This document shows, piece by piece, positions 18,051-25,852 of a DNA stretch of 64,000 nucleotides. A model generated the notes under the pieces. The model was not told where the DNA came from and made no database searches. It worked only from the letters and a program-made list of their open reading frames with translations. The stretch is from Rhodococcoides fascians NBRC 12155 = LMG 3623 (GTDB taxonomy: Bacteria; Actinomycetota; Actinomycetes; Mycobacteriales; Mycobacteriaceae). The DNA lies in NCBI RefSeq assembly GCF_001894785.1, contig NZ_BCWW01000010.1:1-64000 (forward strand), written 5' to 3'. Positions within the stretch are counted from its first letter, which is position 1, and the number at the start of each line of letters is the position of its first letter. The position numbers were made by a program, and so were the translations under genes.

Positions 18051-19292
18051 ATGGTCGGCGAATTTCGCAGATATTTATTCCCTCACAATCATCCGCGCCT
18101 AAGCGAGATTCGGGGCATGGATGCATACTCCTATCGCGACAAAGCCCGCGAAGAGGGAACTTTCACCGGAAATCTCATCGCGGGATGGCGTCCTTTATAC
18201 CTAAACGAGTTTCGAGGAATCACTGAAGATGGTCGTCTTCGAAACGATGTTCATCGATATGACCCACCGTTGGAAGGTGAGCAAGCACCCGTAGCAGCGA
18301 TGGTTGCTGCTGCCAACGAGCTGCTCGTTTCGCTTGACCAGGAGAGCCGAACCAGATTTCGGTACTCGGTTGATGCCAGAGAGTGGCAGACCTGGGCCAA
18401 CCCCGAATTTATGCAATTCGACACCGGTATTCGTCTCGAATTTCAGCCGCAAGAGGTTCGAGACAATGCACTTGCATTGGTAGCTGCATCACTCAGTTCC
18501 GATGGGTATCGACTTGTACGCGATACAATGCTGATTAACGGATTCCTCGGTGACATCCTTGATTTGCAAGGTGTATTGAACCAATACAGCTATAACATGG
18601 CTTTGTATGGTGACCCCCATGAGACGGAACCGTGGGGATGGCAGTTGTACGGGCATCATCTCGCAGTGAATTGCCTGGTGATCGGTGGAAGGATGGTCAT
18701 CGGACCGGTTTTCTTCGGTGCTGAACCCAATGAGATTGACGAAGGACCACACCGGGGAGTCGAATCCCTTTCGCGAAGAATTGATCTCGGAAGACAATTG
18801 ATGTCCGAGCTGACACCGGAACAGCGTGTTTCGGCAACCGTGTACGACCAGATGGTGGACCCGGCTATGCCCGAGGGGAGGGTCCATTCCGGTGACGAGC
18901 GTCATCTCGCAGGAGCCTTTCAGGACAATCGAATTATTCCTTTCGAGGGCGTTTCGGTTTCGTCGCTTTCCGCACGCGCGCAAGGGTTGGTTCTCGACAT
19001 AGTCGAGCAATTTTATGCCCTGTTGCCAGATGGCCCACGATCTGGTCGACTGAGGGAGGTGAGGCGATTTCTCGACGAAACGTGGTTGTCATGGATAGGC
19101 GGTCATGGCCCTGGAGATGTTTTCTACTACCGAATTCAGTCACCGAGTGTGGTTATTGAGCTAGATCACCATTGTGGGGTGTTTCTCGACTACGCCAGTC
19201 CGCAGCCGTTTCACATTCATACTGTTCTCCGCACTCCGCATGGAAATGATTACGGTAGGGCATATCTTCGGCAATGGCAGGCGCTGCAATAG
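18051..19292 (+). CDS. DUF3500 protein, cytosolic type
   Basis: A 413-residue protein of the DUF3500 family. The family hallmark is visible as WGWQLYGHHLAVNCLV at about residues 198-213, followed by VFFGAEPNEI, and near the C-terminus VVIELDHHCGVF and PQPFHIHTVLRTPHGNDYG. The several conserved histidines suggest metal binding or hydrolysis, but no function is established to my knowledge. Unlike the homologue at 25853 it has no signal peptide or lipobox. ATG at 18051 follows AAAGGAC. Its place 71 bp after the crotonase puts it in the catabolic operon, where it may be an unrecognised enzyme. Confidence 0.85.
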   Translation: MVGEFRRYLFPHNHPRLSEIRGMDAYSYRDKAREEGTFTGNLIAGWRPLYLNEFRGITEDGRLRNDVHRYDPPLEGEQAPVAAMVAAANELLVSLDQESRTRFRYSVDAREWQTWANPEFMQFDTGIRLEFQPQEVRDNALALVAASLSSDGYRLVRDTMLINGFLGDILDLQGVLNQYSYNMALYGDPHETEPWGWQLYGHHLAVNCLVIGGRMVIGPVFFGAEPNEIDEGPHRGVESLSRRIDLGRQLMSELTPEQRVSATVYDQMVDPAMPEGRVHSGDERHLAGAFQDNRIIPFEGVSVSSLSARAQGLVLDIVEQFYALLPDGPRSGRLREVRRFLDETWLSWIGGHGPGDVFYYRIQSPSVVIELDHHCGVFLDYASPQPFHIHTVLRTPHGNDYGRAYLRQWQALQ

Positions 19293-19629
19293 CTTCAGGG
19301 GCGGATCACATTCGAGCGATACTCCTTGCCTGTCACCGGCGTGAACCCAGGAGCTGATGCACATACAACCACTGCGGCGCGATCTGTCGAGGAGGCTGCT
19401 ACACAACACACGGTCGCTCCCGGGCCTTCGCGTGCAACTACTTGCGCTCTGTCCCATTCCATTCCTGGGCCCCCGGATCAACGAGGCCCAGCCATCGAGC
19501 TGGTTGCGGCCCTGATAGTTCGATGAACGCTTGACAATCCAACACGAGGCTGGTCCAATCTAATGGCTAGGCCACTGGCTCACTAGCCCACTGCGGACTT
19601 ATGTGCCGCACTCCAGCAGAAGGATCGTG
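19293..19629. other. Gap before second CoA-transferase operon
   Basis: No gene recognised. GGCTAG (19565-19570) and CTAGCC (19583-19588) form an inverted repeat about 40 bp upstream of the ATG at 19630, a possible operator for the following operon. Confidence 0.4.
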
Positions 19630-20832
19630 ATGTGGATGCCTCTCAACACCTCAGGCAGAACCGGGCCGCTGGAAGGAACTGTGGTGGTCGATCTGACACG
19701 CGCACTCGCGGGACCGCACGCGGCGATGATGTTGGGGGATCTTGGTGCGGACATCATCAAGGTTGAGACGCCGAACGGTGGAGACGATACCCGCGGGTGG
19801 GGCCCACCTTTCGTGACTCCCGAAGCAGCGGAACGGGAGTCGACCTACTTCCTGTCTGCTAACCGGAACAAGAGGTCGATTGCGCTCGATCTAAAGAATG
19901 ACGACGGCAAGCAAGCTTTGCGCGCAATTATCGAACGCGCTGATGTGCTGCTGGAGAACTTTCGCACCGGGGTGCTGGACCGGCTCGGGTTCTCACCTGC
20001 ACGCTTAGCCGAAATCAATCCTCGTCTCGTCGTATTGTCCATCAGTGGTTTCGGGCACGACGGACCTGAAGGCGGCCGATCCGGATACGATCAAATCGCA
20101 CAAGGCGAGGCGGGCTTGATGTCCGTCACGGGGTCCGGTCCCGACGATGTTCAACGCGTCGGTGTTCCCATCGCGGACCTTCTCGCAGGTATGTACGGAG
20201 CGTTCGGCGTCCTGGCTGCGCTACGAGAGCGAGACCGGACCGGGCGCGGCAAGGTCGTGCGTACATCGCTGCTGGCCAGTGTCGTCGGTGTACATGCGTT
20301 TCAGGGAACGAAGTGGACAGTCGCAGGCCAGGTCGGACAGGCTCAGGGCAACCACCACCCGTCGATCTGTCCGTACGGGCTGTTCCCCACCTCGGACGGC
20401 GCAGTCCAGATCTCGGTAGGAAGCGAGGGTCTGTGGCACCGGTTCTGTGATGGCTTCGGAATCGACCCCCTCCGGGAAGGCATGGCAACCAACCCGCAAC
20501 GCGTCGATTCGCGTCTCGAGGTGATCGAACTCGTATCCGAAATATTTCGCACCTACGCTACCGAACCTCTCCTGGCACTGCTCGCCGAAATCGGCGTTCC
20601 TGCAGGGAAAGTGCGCAATATCAAGGAAGTATACGAGTGGGAGCAAACGAAGTCGCAGGGCTTGCTCGTGGACGTCGAGCACGAAACGTTGGGTACGGTG
20701 ACTCTTCCCGGCCCGCCTTTGCGGTTTTTCGAGTCCGACGGCACCGAGGTCACCGAAACCCGGCATCTCGCACCTCCCGTTCTCGGCGCCGACGACGAAC
20801 TCGTCCGTGCCTGGTTGAAGGAGGTGATCTGA
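19630..20832 (+). CDS. CaiB/BaiF type III CoA-transferase, second copy
   Basis: A 400-residue class III CoA-transferase with the N-terminal block VVVDLTRALAGPHAAMMLGD and NRNKRSIALDLK, the catalytic-aspartate region SGYDQIAQGEAGLMSVTG, and the usual PAGKVRNIKEV segment near the C-terminus. ATG at 19630 is preceded by AGAAGGA; the upstream GTG at 19603 lacks a site. Its stop codon overlaps the start of the carboxyltransferase gene by one base (TGATG), so the two products are probably made in fixed ratio. It likely forms the acyl-CoA that the carboxyltransferase then acts on, or transfers CoA from the carboxylated product. Confidence 0.9.
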   Translation: MWMPLNTSGRTGPLEGTVVVDLTRALAGPHAAMMLGDLGADIIKVETPNGGDDTRGWGPPFVTPEAAERESTYFLSANRNKRSIALDLKNDDGKQALRAIIERADVLLENFRTGVLDRLGFSPARLAEINPRLVVLSISGFGHDGPEGGRSGYDQIAQGEAGLMSVTGSGPDDVQRVGVPIADLLAGMYGAFGVLAALRERDRTGRGKVVRTSLLASVVGVHAFQGTKWTVAGQVGQAQGNHHPSICPYGLFPTSDGAVQISVGSEGLWHRFCDGFGIDPLREGMATNPQRVDSRLEVIELVSEIFRTYATEPLLALLAEIGVPAGKVRNIKEVYEWEQTKSQGLLVDVEHETLGTVTLPGPPLRFFESDGTEVTETRHLAPPVLGADDELVRAWLKEVI

Positions 20833-22334
20833 TGCCCAGGATGACAGCGTACGAGTTGCTCGACATCGTGGTCGATATTGGCAGTTTCGTTTCCTGGGAC
20901 TCGACAGCTGCTGAGTACCTCGTCGACGAGGCATACGCCACCGAACTGGCAGCAGCCCGTGATCGGACCGGACTCGACGAAGCTGTGATCACCGGGTTCG
21001 CCACCATCCGAGGACGCAAAGTCGTAGTTCTGGTGTGCGAATTTTCCTTCATGGCCGGCTCGATCGGCGTCGCAGCAGGCGAGCGGTTGGTAACGGCAAT
21101 CCGCCGCGCTACCAACGAGGGCCTACCGCTCCTTGCACTGCCGACGTCGGGTGGAACCCGGATGCAGGAGGGAACGGTCGCGTTTTTGCAGATGGTCAAG
21201 ATCACCGCTGCGATCACCGCACACAAGGCCGCGCACCTGCCATATATCGTTTACTTGAGAAATCCCACCACGGGCGGAGTTTTTGCGTCCTGGGGATCTC
21301 TCGGCCATGTCACCGTTGCCGAGCCTCAGGCTCTGGTGGGCTTTCTGGGGCCTCGGGTATACGAGGCGCTGTACAACGCAAAATTCCCGGCAGACGTACA
21401 GACCTCGGAGAACCTCCAGGCTCATGGGTTGATCGATGCCATCAGAGCTCCTGAACAGCTCGGCGAGATCGTCGATCGCGCACTGCGCATCATGACCGAC
21501 AAGCCGCCCTGTCGGACCCGCCCGACAGAACCGTTGGCCTGGGAGATCGAGGACGTGCCGGCTTGGATTTCGGTTCTGCTGTCACGTCGACCGGACCGTC
21601 CGGGAGTCCGGGAATTGCTGTTCAATACTGCTGCGGACGTGTTGCCGCTCAACGGAACCGGACAAGGCGAAGCGGACCCGGGTTTACTTCTCGCATTGGT
21701 TCGGTTCGGTGACATGCCGTGTGTTTTGTTGGGTCAAGACCGGCGATCGCAGACGACTCAAACACCGCTGGGGCCCGCTGCACTACGCGAAGCGCGACGC
21801 GGCATGCGGCTTGCGCAAGACTTGAAACTGCCACTCGTTACTGTTATTGACACCGCCGGAGCCGCGCTGTCCAAGGAGGCAGAGGAAGGTGGGTTGGCGG
21901 GGGAGATCGCGCGGTGCATCGCGGATATGGTCGACCTCGATACCCCGACCGTATCGCTGCTACTGGGACAGGGAACCGGCGGAGGCGCTCTCGCACTCGT
22001 ACCGGCGGACAGAGTTCTCGCAGCACAGCATGCTTGGCTCTCGCCGTTACCGCCGGAGGGAGCCAGCGCTATCATCCACCGCGATACCGACCATGCCTCG
22101 GAAATGGCCACCAAGCAGGGGGTGCGGTCCCTGGATTTACTTCGCGCCGGAATCGTAGATGTCATTATCCCGGAGTTGCCCAACGCTGCAGATGAATCGC
22201 AACAGTTCTGCGACCGAGTAGTGACAGCGCTGCATCGTGAGCTGGCGAATCTGATCAGCCAAGACTCGAGCGAGAGGCGCACCGCGAGGGGAAAGCGGTT
22301 TGACCGTATCGGGTGGGCTCCAACCAACGCCTGA
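20832..22334 (+). CDS. Fused acyl-CoA carboxyltransferase (beta-alpha type)
   Basis: A 500-residue carboxyltransferase that joins both crotonase-like halves of biotin-dependent acyl-CoA carboxylases. The N-terminal half has the AccD-like GSIGVAAGERLVTAI, PTSGGTRMQEG and TTGGVFASWGSLGH. The C-terminal half has AccA-like DTAGAALSKEAEEGGLAGEIARC, QGTGGGALAL and LSPLPPEGASAII. No zinc ribbon precedes the first half. No biotin carboxylase or biotin carrier gene is present in the window, so it must borrow these from elsewhere. It overlaps the CoA-transferase gene by one base. Acceptor acyl-CoA unknown. Confidence 0.88.
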   Translation: MPRMTAYELLDIVVDIGSFVSWDSTAAEYLVDEAYATELAAARDRTGLDEAVITGFATIRGRKVVVLVCEFSFMAGSIGVAAGERLVTAIRRATNEGLPLLALPTSGGTRMQEGTVAFLQMVKITAAITAHKAAHLPYIVYLRNPTTGGVFASWGSLGHVTVAEPQALVGFLGPRVYEALYNAKFPADVQTSENLQAHGLIDAIRAPEQLGEIVDRALRIMTDKPPCRTRPTEPLAWEIEDVPAWISVLLSRRPDRPGVRELLFNTAADVLPLNGTGQGEADPGLLLALVRFGDMPCVLLGQDRRSQTTQTPLGPAALREARRGMRLAQDLKLPLVTVIDTAGAALSKEAEEGGLAGEIARCIADMVDLDTPTVSLLLGQGTGGGALALVPADRVLAAQHAWLSPLPPEGASAIIHRDTDHASEMATKQGVRSLDLLRAGIVDVIIPELPNAADESQQFCDRVVTALHRELANLISQDSSERRTARGKRFDRIGWAPTNA

Positions 22335-22419
22335 TTCAGGACGACCCCCAAAGGTTTTGTGCCACCAAGGGGCAATTCGATCGGCCTGACCGAAGAAGTC
22401 TCGATCTGATCGACCGTCC

Positions 22420-22436
22420 TGATCAAGTCGTGATCA
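22420..22436. promoter_or_regulatory. Possible MarR operator, paired TGATCA
   Basis: Two TGATCA palindromes at 22420-22425 and 22431-22436 make a symmetrical 17-bp element that ends 43 bp before the MarR start. Size and place suit a MarR dimer site. Inferred only. Confidence 0.4.
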
Positions 22437-22479
22437 TCGAACTGCCTGTCCGCGTGACGTCAGAGAAGAGTGAAAGCGC

Positions 22480-22992
22480 ATGGTGATCGACAACCGGCCA
22501 CGGAGGTCGGCGGGCAGTCAAGCAGCTCACGAGGGTCCTCTGATCCCCCAGACCGAACCCAGCGGCATCCACACCTCCACCGAGTTCGAGATAACGGCAA
22601 ACGTGTTGCGGCTGGCATCGTCCTTGCGGGTACGCCTCACGGAGGTTCTCGGACCGACTGGTCTTACATGGGCACAGTACGAAGTATTGGCTCAGCTCTC
22701 AGGCAGAGGGCCGCTGTCTTACCGCGAGCTGGGGCACGACCTCTACCGGCACCGCACCAGCATCAAAGCCACTGTGTCGAAGTTACATTCGGCCAACTAC
22801 GTGGAGCGGTACACCGATTGGCGCAATCGTCAAAGACAAATGGTCGAACTCACCGACGCCGGTTCCGCGGCAGTGGTGGCGGCTGCTCGTGTGTTGGACC
22901 GCAGTCGTGGATCTTTTGCCGTCACCGATGCCGAGTCCGCTCTCGAGGTCCTGGGCCGAATGGACCGCAGCTGGACTCGGAAGATGTCTTAA
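22480..22992 (+). CDS. MarR-family transcriptional regulator
   Basis: A 170-residue MarR-type winged-helix protein. An unusually polar N-terminal tail of about 35 residues precedes the domain. The fold is marked by GLTWAQYEVLAQLSGRGPLSYRELGHDLYRHRTSIKATVSKL and the wing DWRNRQRQMVELTDAG. MarR dimers bind palindromes and are released by phenolic or acyl-CoA ligands. It reads in the same direction as the CoA-transferase/carboxyltransferase pair, 145 bp downstream, and a TGATCA-N5-TGATCA element lies just upstream. It may control itself and the upstream CoA genes. Confidence 0.88.
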   Translation: MVIDNRPRRSAGSQAAHEGPLIPQTEPSGIHTSTEFEITANVLRLASSLRVRLTEVLGPTGLTWAQYEVLAQLSGRGPLSYRELGHDLYRHRTSIKATVSKLHSANYVERYTDWRNRQRQMVELTDAGSAAVVAAARVLDRSRGSFAVTDAESALEVLGRMDRSWTRKMS

Positions 22993-23243
22993 CGCGTGTC
23001 TCCACGAACCTATGGGTTCAACGAGCCGGGATGCTGTATTACTGAATGCACTCCAACCGAGTGCCACCGTATGAGCGACACCGCATGTGTGATTAGCAGC
23101 TATTCATGGGCAAGCAGTGGCTGCAGGTCACCAACCTACGTCTCACGGTCACAATGTTCCCGAAGCAAAACAGGGTCTGTCAGGGCCTCAAGAGCCTGGA
23201 TGACCCCGATTCTTCCTCAGCAGGCCGAGCGGAACGGATTCGG

Positions 23244-23966
23244 TCAGTCCAGTCCGAGCGTCCGCACCAGGTCGAGCATATCGGCACGATGTAGGGCAGC
23301 TGGATTACCTGCTACGGGGTGAATGTGACCGTCGACTTCCAGCGCAACCAGACCGTGAATCCGGCCCCAAACCCGCAACGCGAGCGCTGCTGCAGCGGGC
23401 GTGACATCAGGAAGGTCGGCCTGAATCTTTGCCACGAATTCCGGGTGGAGATCGGACCAGGATGTGTCCTGCGGCTGCTGGTGTTGCACGTGAGGCCAGG
23501 CCACGGCAACGAGTCGGGTGAGCTCACGGCATACGCGGCGAGCCGTCTGGTCCACTGGGCCATTGTCTGGAGGCTGATAGCCGGGTATCGGGAATCCGTA
23601 GAAGAGTCGGAAGCTCTCGGGGTGGGCGAGCGACCATTCTCTGAGAGTCTGACCCCAGGCCAGTAGCCGTCCGCCCGGGTCGGTCTCCGGCACCGCGTGC
23701 ACGGCCGTTTCCAACGCAGTGCCGAGCGACATTGCGATTCCGCTGATGAGCTCGGTGATCAGGTCGTTTCGAGTGGGAAAGTAACTGTAAATAGCGCGTG
23801 CAGTCATTCCCATGTCACGGGCGATACCCCTCAACGAAATTGCCCCTGCACCTCCCTCCGCCAACTGACGCAGTGCGATGGCTGTGATCTCTCGGGTCGT
23901 TTCGGTCCGGATCCGCTCTCTCCGGCTGGTCAGCTCTCGGGGGTCAAATTCCTGGTCGTTGCTCAC
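23244..23966 (-). CDS. TetR-family regulator with WHG-type C-terminal domain
   Basis: A 240-residue TetR-type repressor. The N-terminal helix-turn-helix reads ISLRGIARDMGMTARAIYSYFPTRNDLI. The C-terminal half has the features of the TetR WHG subfamily (AHPESFRLFYGFPIPGY and ALRVWGRIHGLVALEVDGH). It is divergent from the DUF1330 gene with only 76 bp between start codons. This gap has a GTGT-N7-ACAC inverted repeat (24000-24014) and a TACTAT hexamer at 23989-23994, so the TetR protein probably represses both genes. Confidence 0.88.
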   Translation of the reverse strand: MSNDQEFDPRELTSRRERIRTETTREITAIALRQLAEGGAGAISLRGIARDMGMTARAIYSYFPTRNDLITELISGIAMSLGTALETAVHAVPETDPGGRLLAWGQTLREWSLAHPESFRLFYGFPIPGYQPPDNGPVDQTARRVCRELTRLVAVAWPHVQHQQPQDTSWSDLHPEFVAKIQADLPDVTPAAAALALRVWGRIHGLVALEVDGHIHPVAGNPAALHRADMLDLVRTLGLD

Positions 23967-23999
23967 CCTTGGAAGTTACAGGGATACGCTACTATCCGT

Positions 24000-24014
24000 T
24001 GTGTCATTAGTACA
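24000..24014. promoter_or_regulatory. Possible TetR operator
   Basis: GTGT and ACAC flank seven bases between the divergent TetR and DUF1330 genes. The arms are short, so the assignment rests mainly on position. Confidence 0.3.
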
Positions 24015-24042
24015 CGCCGTGTCCAAAGATGGAGAAACCGCT

Positions 24043-24357
24043 ATGCCCTCGTACGTCATCGTCAACTTCGACGTTCTCGACCAGGAGGCCGGTGCCGCCT
24101 ATGCAGCCGCTGCACAACAGTCCATACTCCTGTACGGAGGTCACCACCTGGTGGCAGGACCAGTGCCCGAGCCGACAGAAGGAGCCTGGCCCGCTTCGGG
24201 CTTCGCGGTCATTGAATTCCCCGACATGGACACCATCCGAGCCTGGTACGACTCTCCTGAATACCGGCGTGCCAGAAGTATTCGAGAAGGCAAAGCACGA
24301 GTGAGCATGCTGTTCGTCGACGGAATCGCAGCGGACGGCTTTTCGCAGCCCACCTGA
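24043..24357 (+). CDS. DUF1330 protein (ferredoxin-like fold)
   Basis: A 104-residue DUF1330 protein. Family landmarks are YVIVNFDVLDQEAGAAYAAAA, GGHHLVAGP, FAVIEFPDMDTIRAWYDSPEY and the closing VDGI. The domain is a dimeric alpha/beta barrel related to EthD and antibiotic-biosynthesis monooxygenases, but no reaction is firmly assigned. ATG at 24043 follows GGAGA; the longer open frame upstream overlaps the TetR gene and is rejected. It is divergent from, and probably controlled by, the TetR regulator. Confidence 0.85.
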   Translation: MPSYVIVNFDVLDQEAGAAYAAAAQQSILLYGGHHLVAGPVPEPTEGAWPASGFAVIEFPDMDTIRAWYDSPEYRRARSIREGKARVSMLFVDGIAADGFSQPT

Positions 24358-24377
24358 GAGTTCGCGACAGTTGCGGT

Positions 24378-24394
24378 AGCCGCTGGAGGCGGCT
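24378..24394. terminator. Small hairpin between convergent genes
   Basis: AGCCGC (24378-24383) and GCGGCT (24389-24394) form a perfect 6-bp stem with a 5-base loop, between the ends of the convergent DUF1330 and HupE/UreJ-type genes. No clear T run follows. Confidence 0.35.
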
Positions 24395-24516
24395 GGGCGT
24401 CGACTGCTCGGAGCCCACACCGAGCTGTCGGCACCCAGTAGGGGCGTCGCTGAGACGCAATACCCTTCGAGCCCTTCGGCGGAGCTGACCGGGTGTGCCC
24501 CTTCTCGGGTTCGGAG

Positions 24517-25851
24517 TCAGGCTTCGACCTGGGTCGACACGTCGGCTGACACCGACTGTTGCAGCCGTCGTCGACCCGCCGCATTCACCATTGCCGTAAT
24601 CGCGAGAGCTCCGATCACCCATGGTCCTGCCGCGCCCAGACGGTCAGCTTGCACTGCAACAGTGTTCGGCGTTCCAAGTCGGTCGAACAGCCACCCCAGT
24701 GCCGCGACGCCGGCAACCACTGCCCCGCACACTCGCACCGGTGTGTATGCGCGCGTGGACGCAAGCACGATCAGAGACGGCAACACCACTGCGACAATCG
24801 CCACCTGCATGAGCTCGATGCCGAGGTTGAAACCCAACAAGCTCAACAACATTTGCGTTGTACCCAGGTTCAGCTCGGCCAACACCACCGAAAACGCAGC
24901 ACCGTGAATCAATCCGAAGAACCCGGCGACGAACACCTCTTTGCCGACAAAGATCGGCCGAATTGCGTGCGCCGCGCTGATAGCGATACTGACCGCTATC
25001 AAGGCCTCGACTGTGCCCGTCCACGGTGCCCAGTGTCCGAGCGAGGCCACGATCAGGGTTGCTGAATGCCCGATCGTGAAGGCAAGGGTGATCTTGGCGA
25101 TCGATGAGGTAGAGGCACGTACTCCGGAGAATCCACCCCACCGTCTGCCCGAGACGACGAGGGGTGCCGGTAATAGGAGGGTCAGTAGGAATAACAAGTG
25201 GTCCGTGCCTTCACGGATGTGGCTCATGCCCAGCTCGACCATCGCGATGAAGCCACGCCACGTGCTTCCTGCGCCGAGATCTATCGTCACTGGCAGCACG
25301 CGACCGGTCGCTGTGTCGATTCGTACGACACCGACCTCCGATGGTGCGGTCTCGCCGGCCGAGCCCGACTTCCAGTCCTGGCTGACCGATATCAGTGCGG
25401 TGTGTGTGACTACCTGGTGCACCACGGCGTCGTAACCGAGGTGGAAATGGCGGGTGTCGCCACCGGCTGGCGGGGTGAGAACAGCGTCGACTTGCACTTC
25501 CTGGTAGCGGCCGGTGGACGTCTGCTCTGCAGCGGTGACTGTTGCCGGTCGGAATTCGACGATCCAGGCTCGACCGTCGAGGGTCATGGGTGCGAAGTGT
25601 GCACTCAGGTAGTTGATCATCGCGCCTTGTTGTTGCGCGACAGTGCCTTCCGGGTCGTTTCTGAGATCGATGCCCATGGCCAGGCTCAGGTCGGCGATAG
25701 GCAGTTCCAAGTGGGCGGTCACCTTGTCGTTGTCGACGTCGAGCAGCACTACCGAATGTGGCATCGGATGAGCCTGTGCGGTCCCGGCAACCAGGGCCGG
25801 AACCGCAACAGCACCTATTACCACCAGTACGGACATAAGGAGCGTTTTCAT
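24517..25851 (-). CDS. HupE/UreJ-type membrane protein with extracytoplasmic domain
   Basis: A 444-residue protein. A signal peptide (MKTLLMSVLVVIGAVAVPAL...) ends near GTAQA, so the mature protein begins HPMPHSVV, a likely metal-binding N-terminus. About 180 residues of extracytoplasmic beta-rich sequence follow, then seven or so membrane helices with the family motif MSHIREGTDHLLFLL and a second histidine in FFGLIHGAAFSVVL. This is the HupE/UreJ_2 layout, thought to carry a transition metal such as nickel or copper. ATG at 25851 lies one base after the DUF3500 stop codon, so the two genes are cotranscribed. Confidence 0.85.
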   Translation of the reverse strand: MKTLLMSVLVVIGAVAVPALVAGTAQAHPMPHSVVLLDVDNDKVTAHLELPIADLSLAMGIDLRNDPEGTVAQQQGAMINYLSAHFAPMTLDGRAWIVEFRPATVTAAEQTSTGRYQEVQVDAVLTPPAGGDTRHFHLGYDAVVHQVVTHTALISVSQDWKSGSAGETAPSEVGVVRIDTATGRVLPVTIDLGAGSTWRGFIAMVELGMSHIREGTDHLLFLLTLLLPAPLVVSGRRWGGFSGVRASTSSIAKITLAFTIGHSATLIVASLGHWAPWTGTVEALIAVSIAISAAHAIRPIFVGKEVFVAGFFGLIHGAAFSVVLAELNLGTTQMLLSLLGFNLGIELMQVAIVAVVLPSLIVLASTRAYTPVRVCGAVVAGVAALGWLFDRLGTPNTVAVQADRLGAAGPWVIGALAITAMVNAAGRRRLQQSVSADVSTQVEA

Positions 25852-25852
25852 G

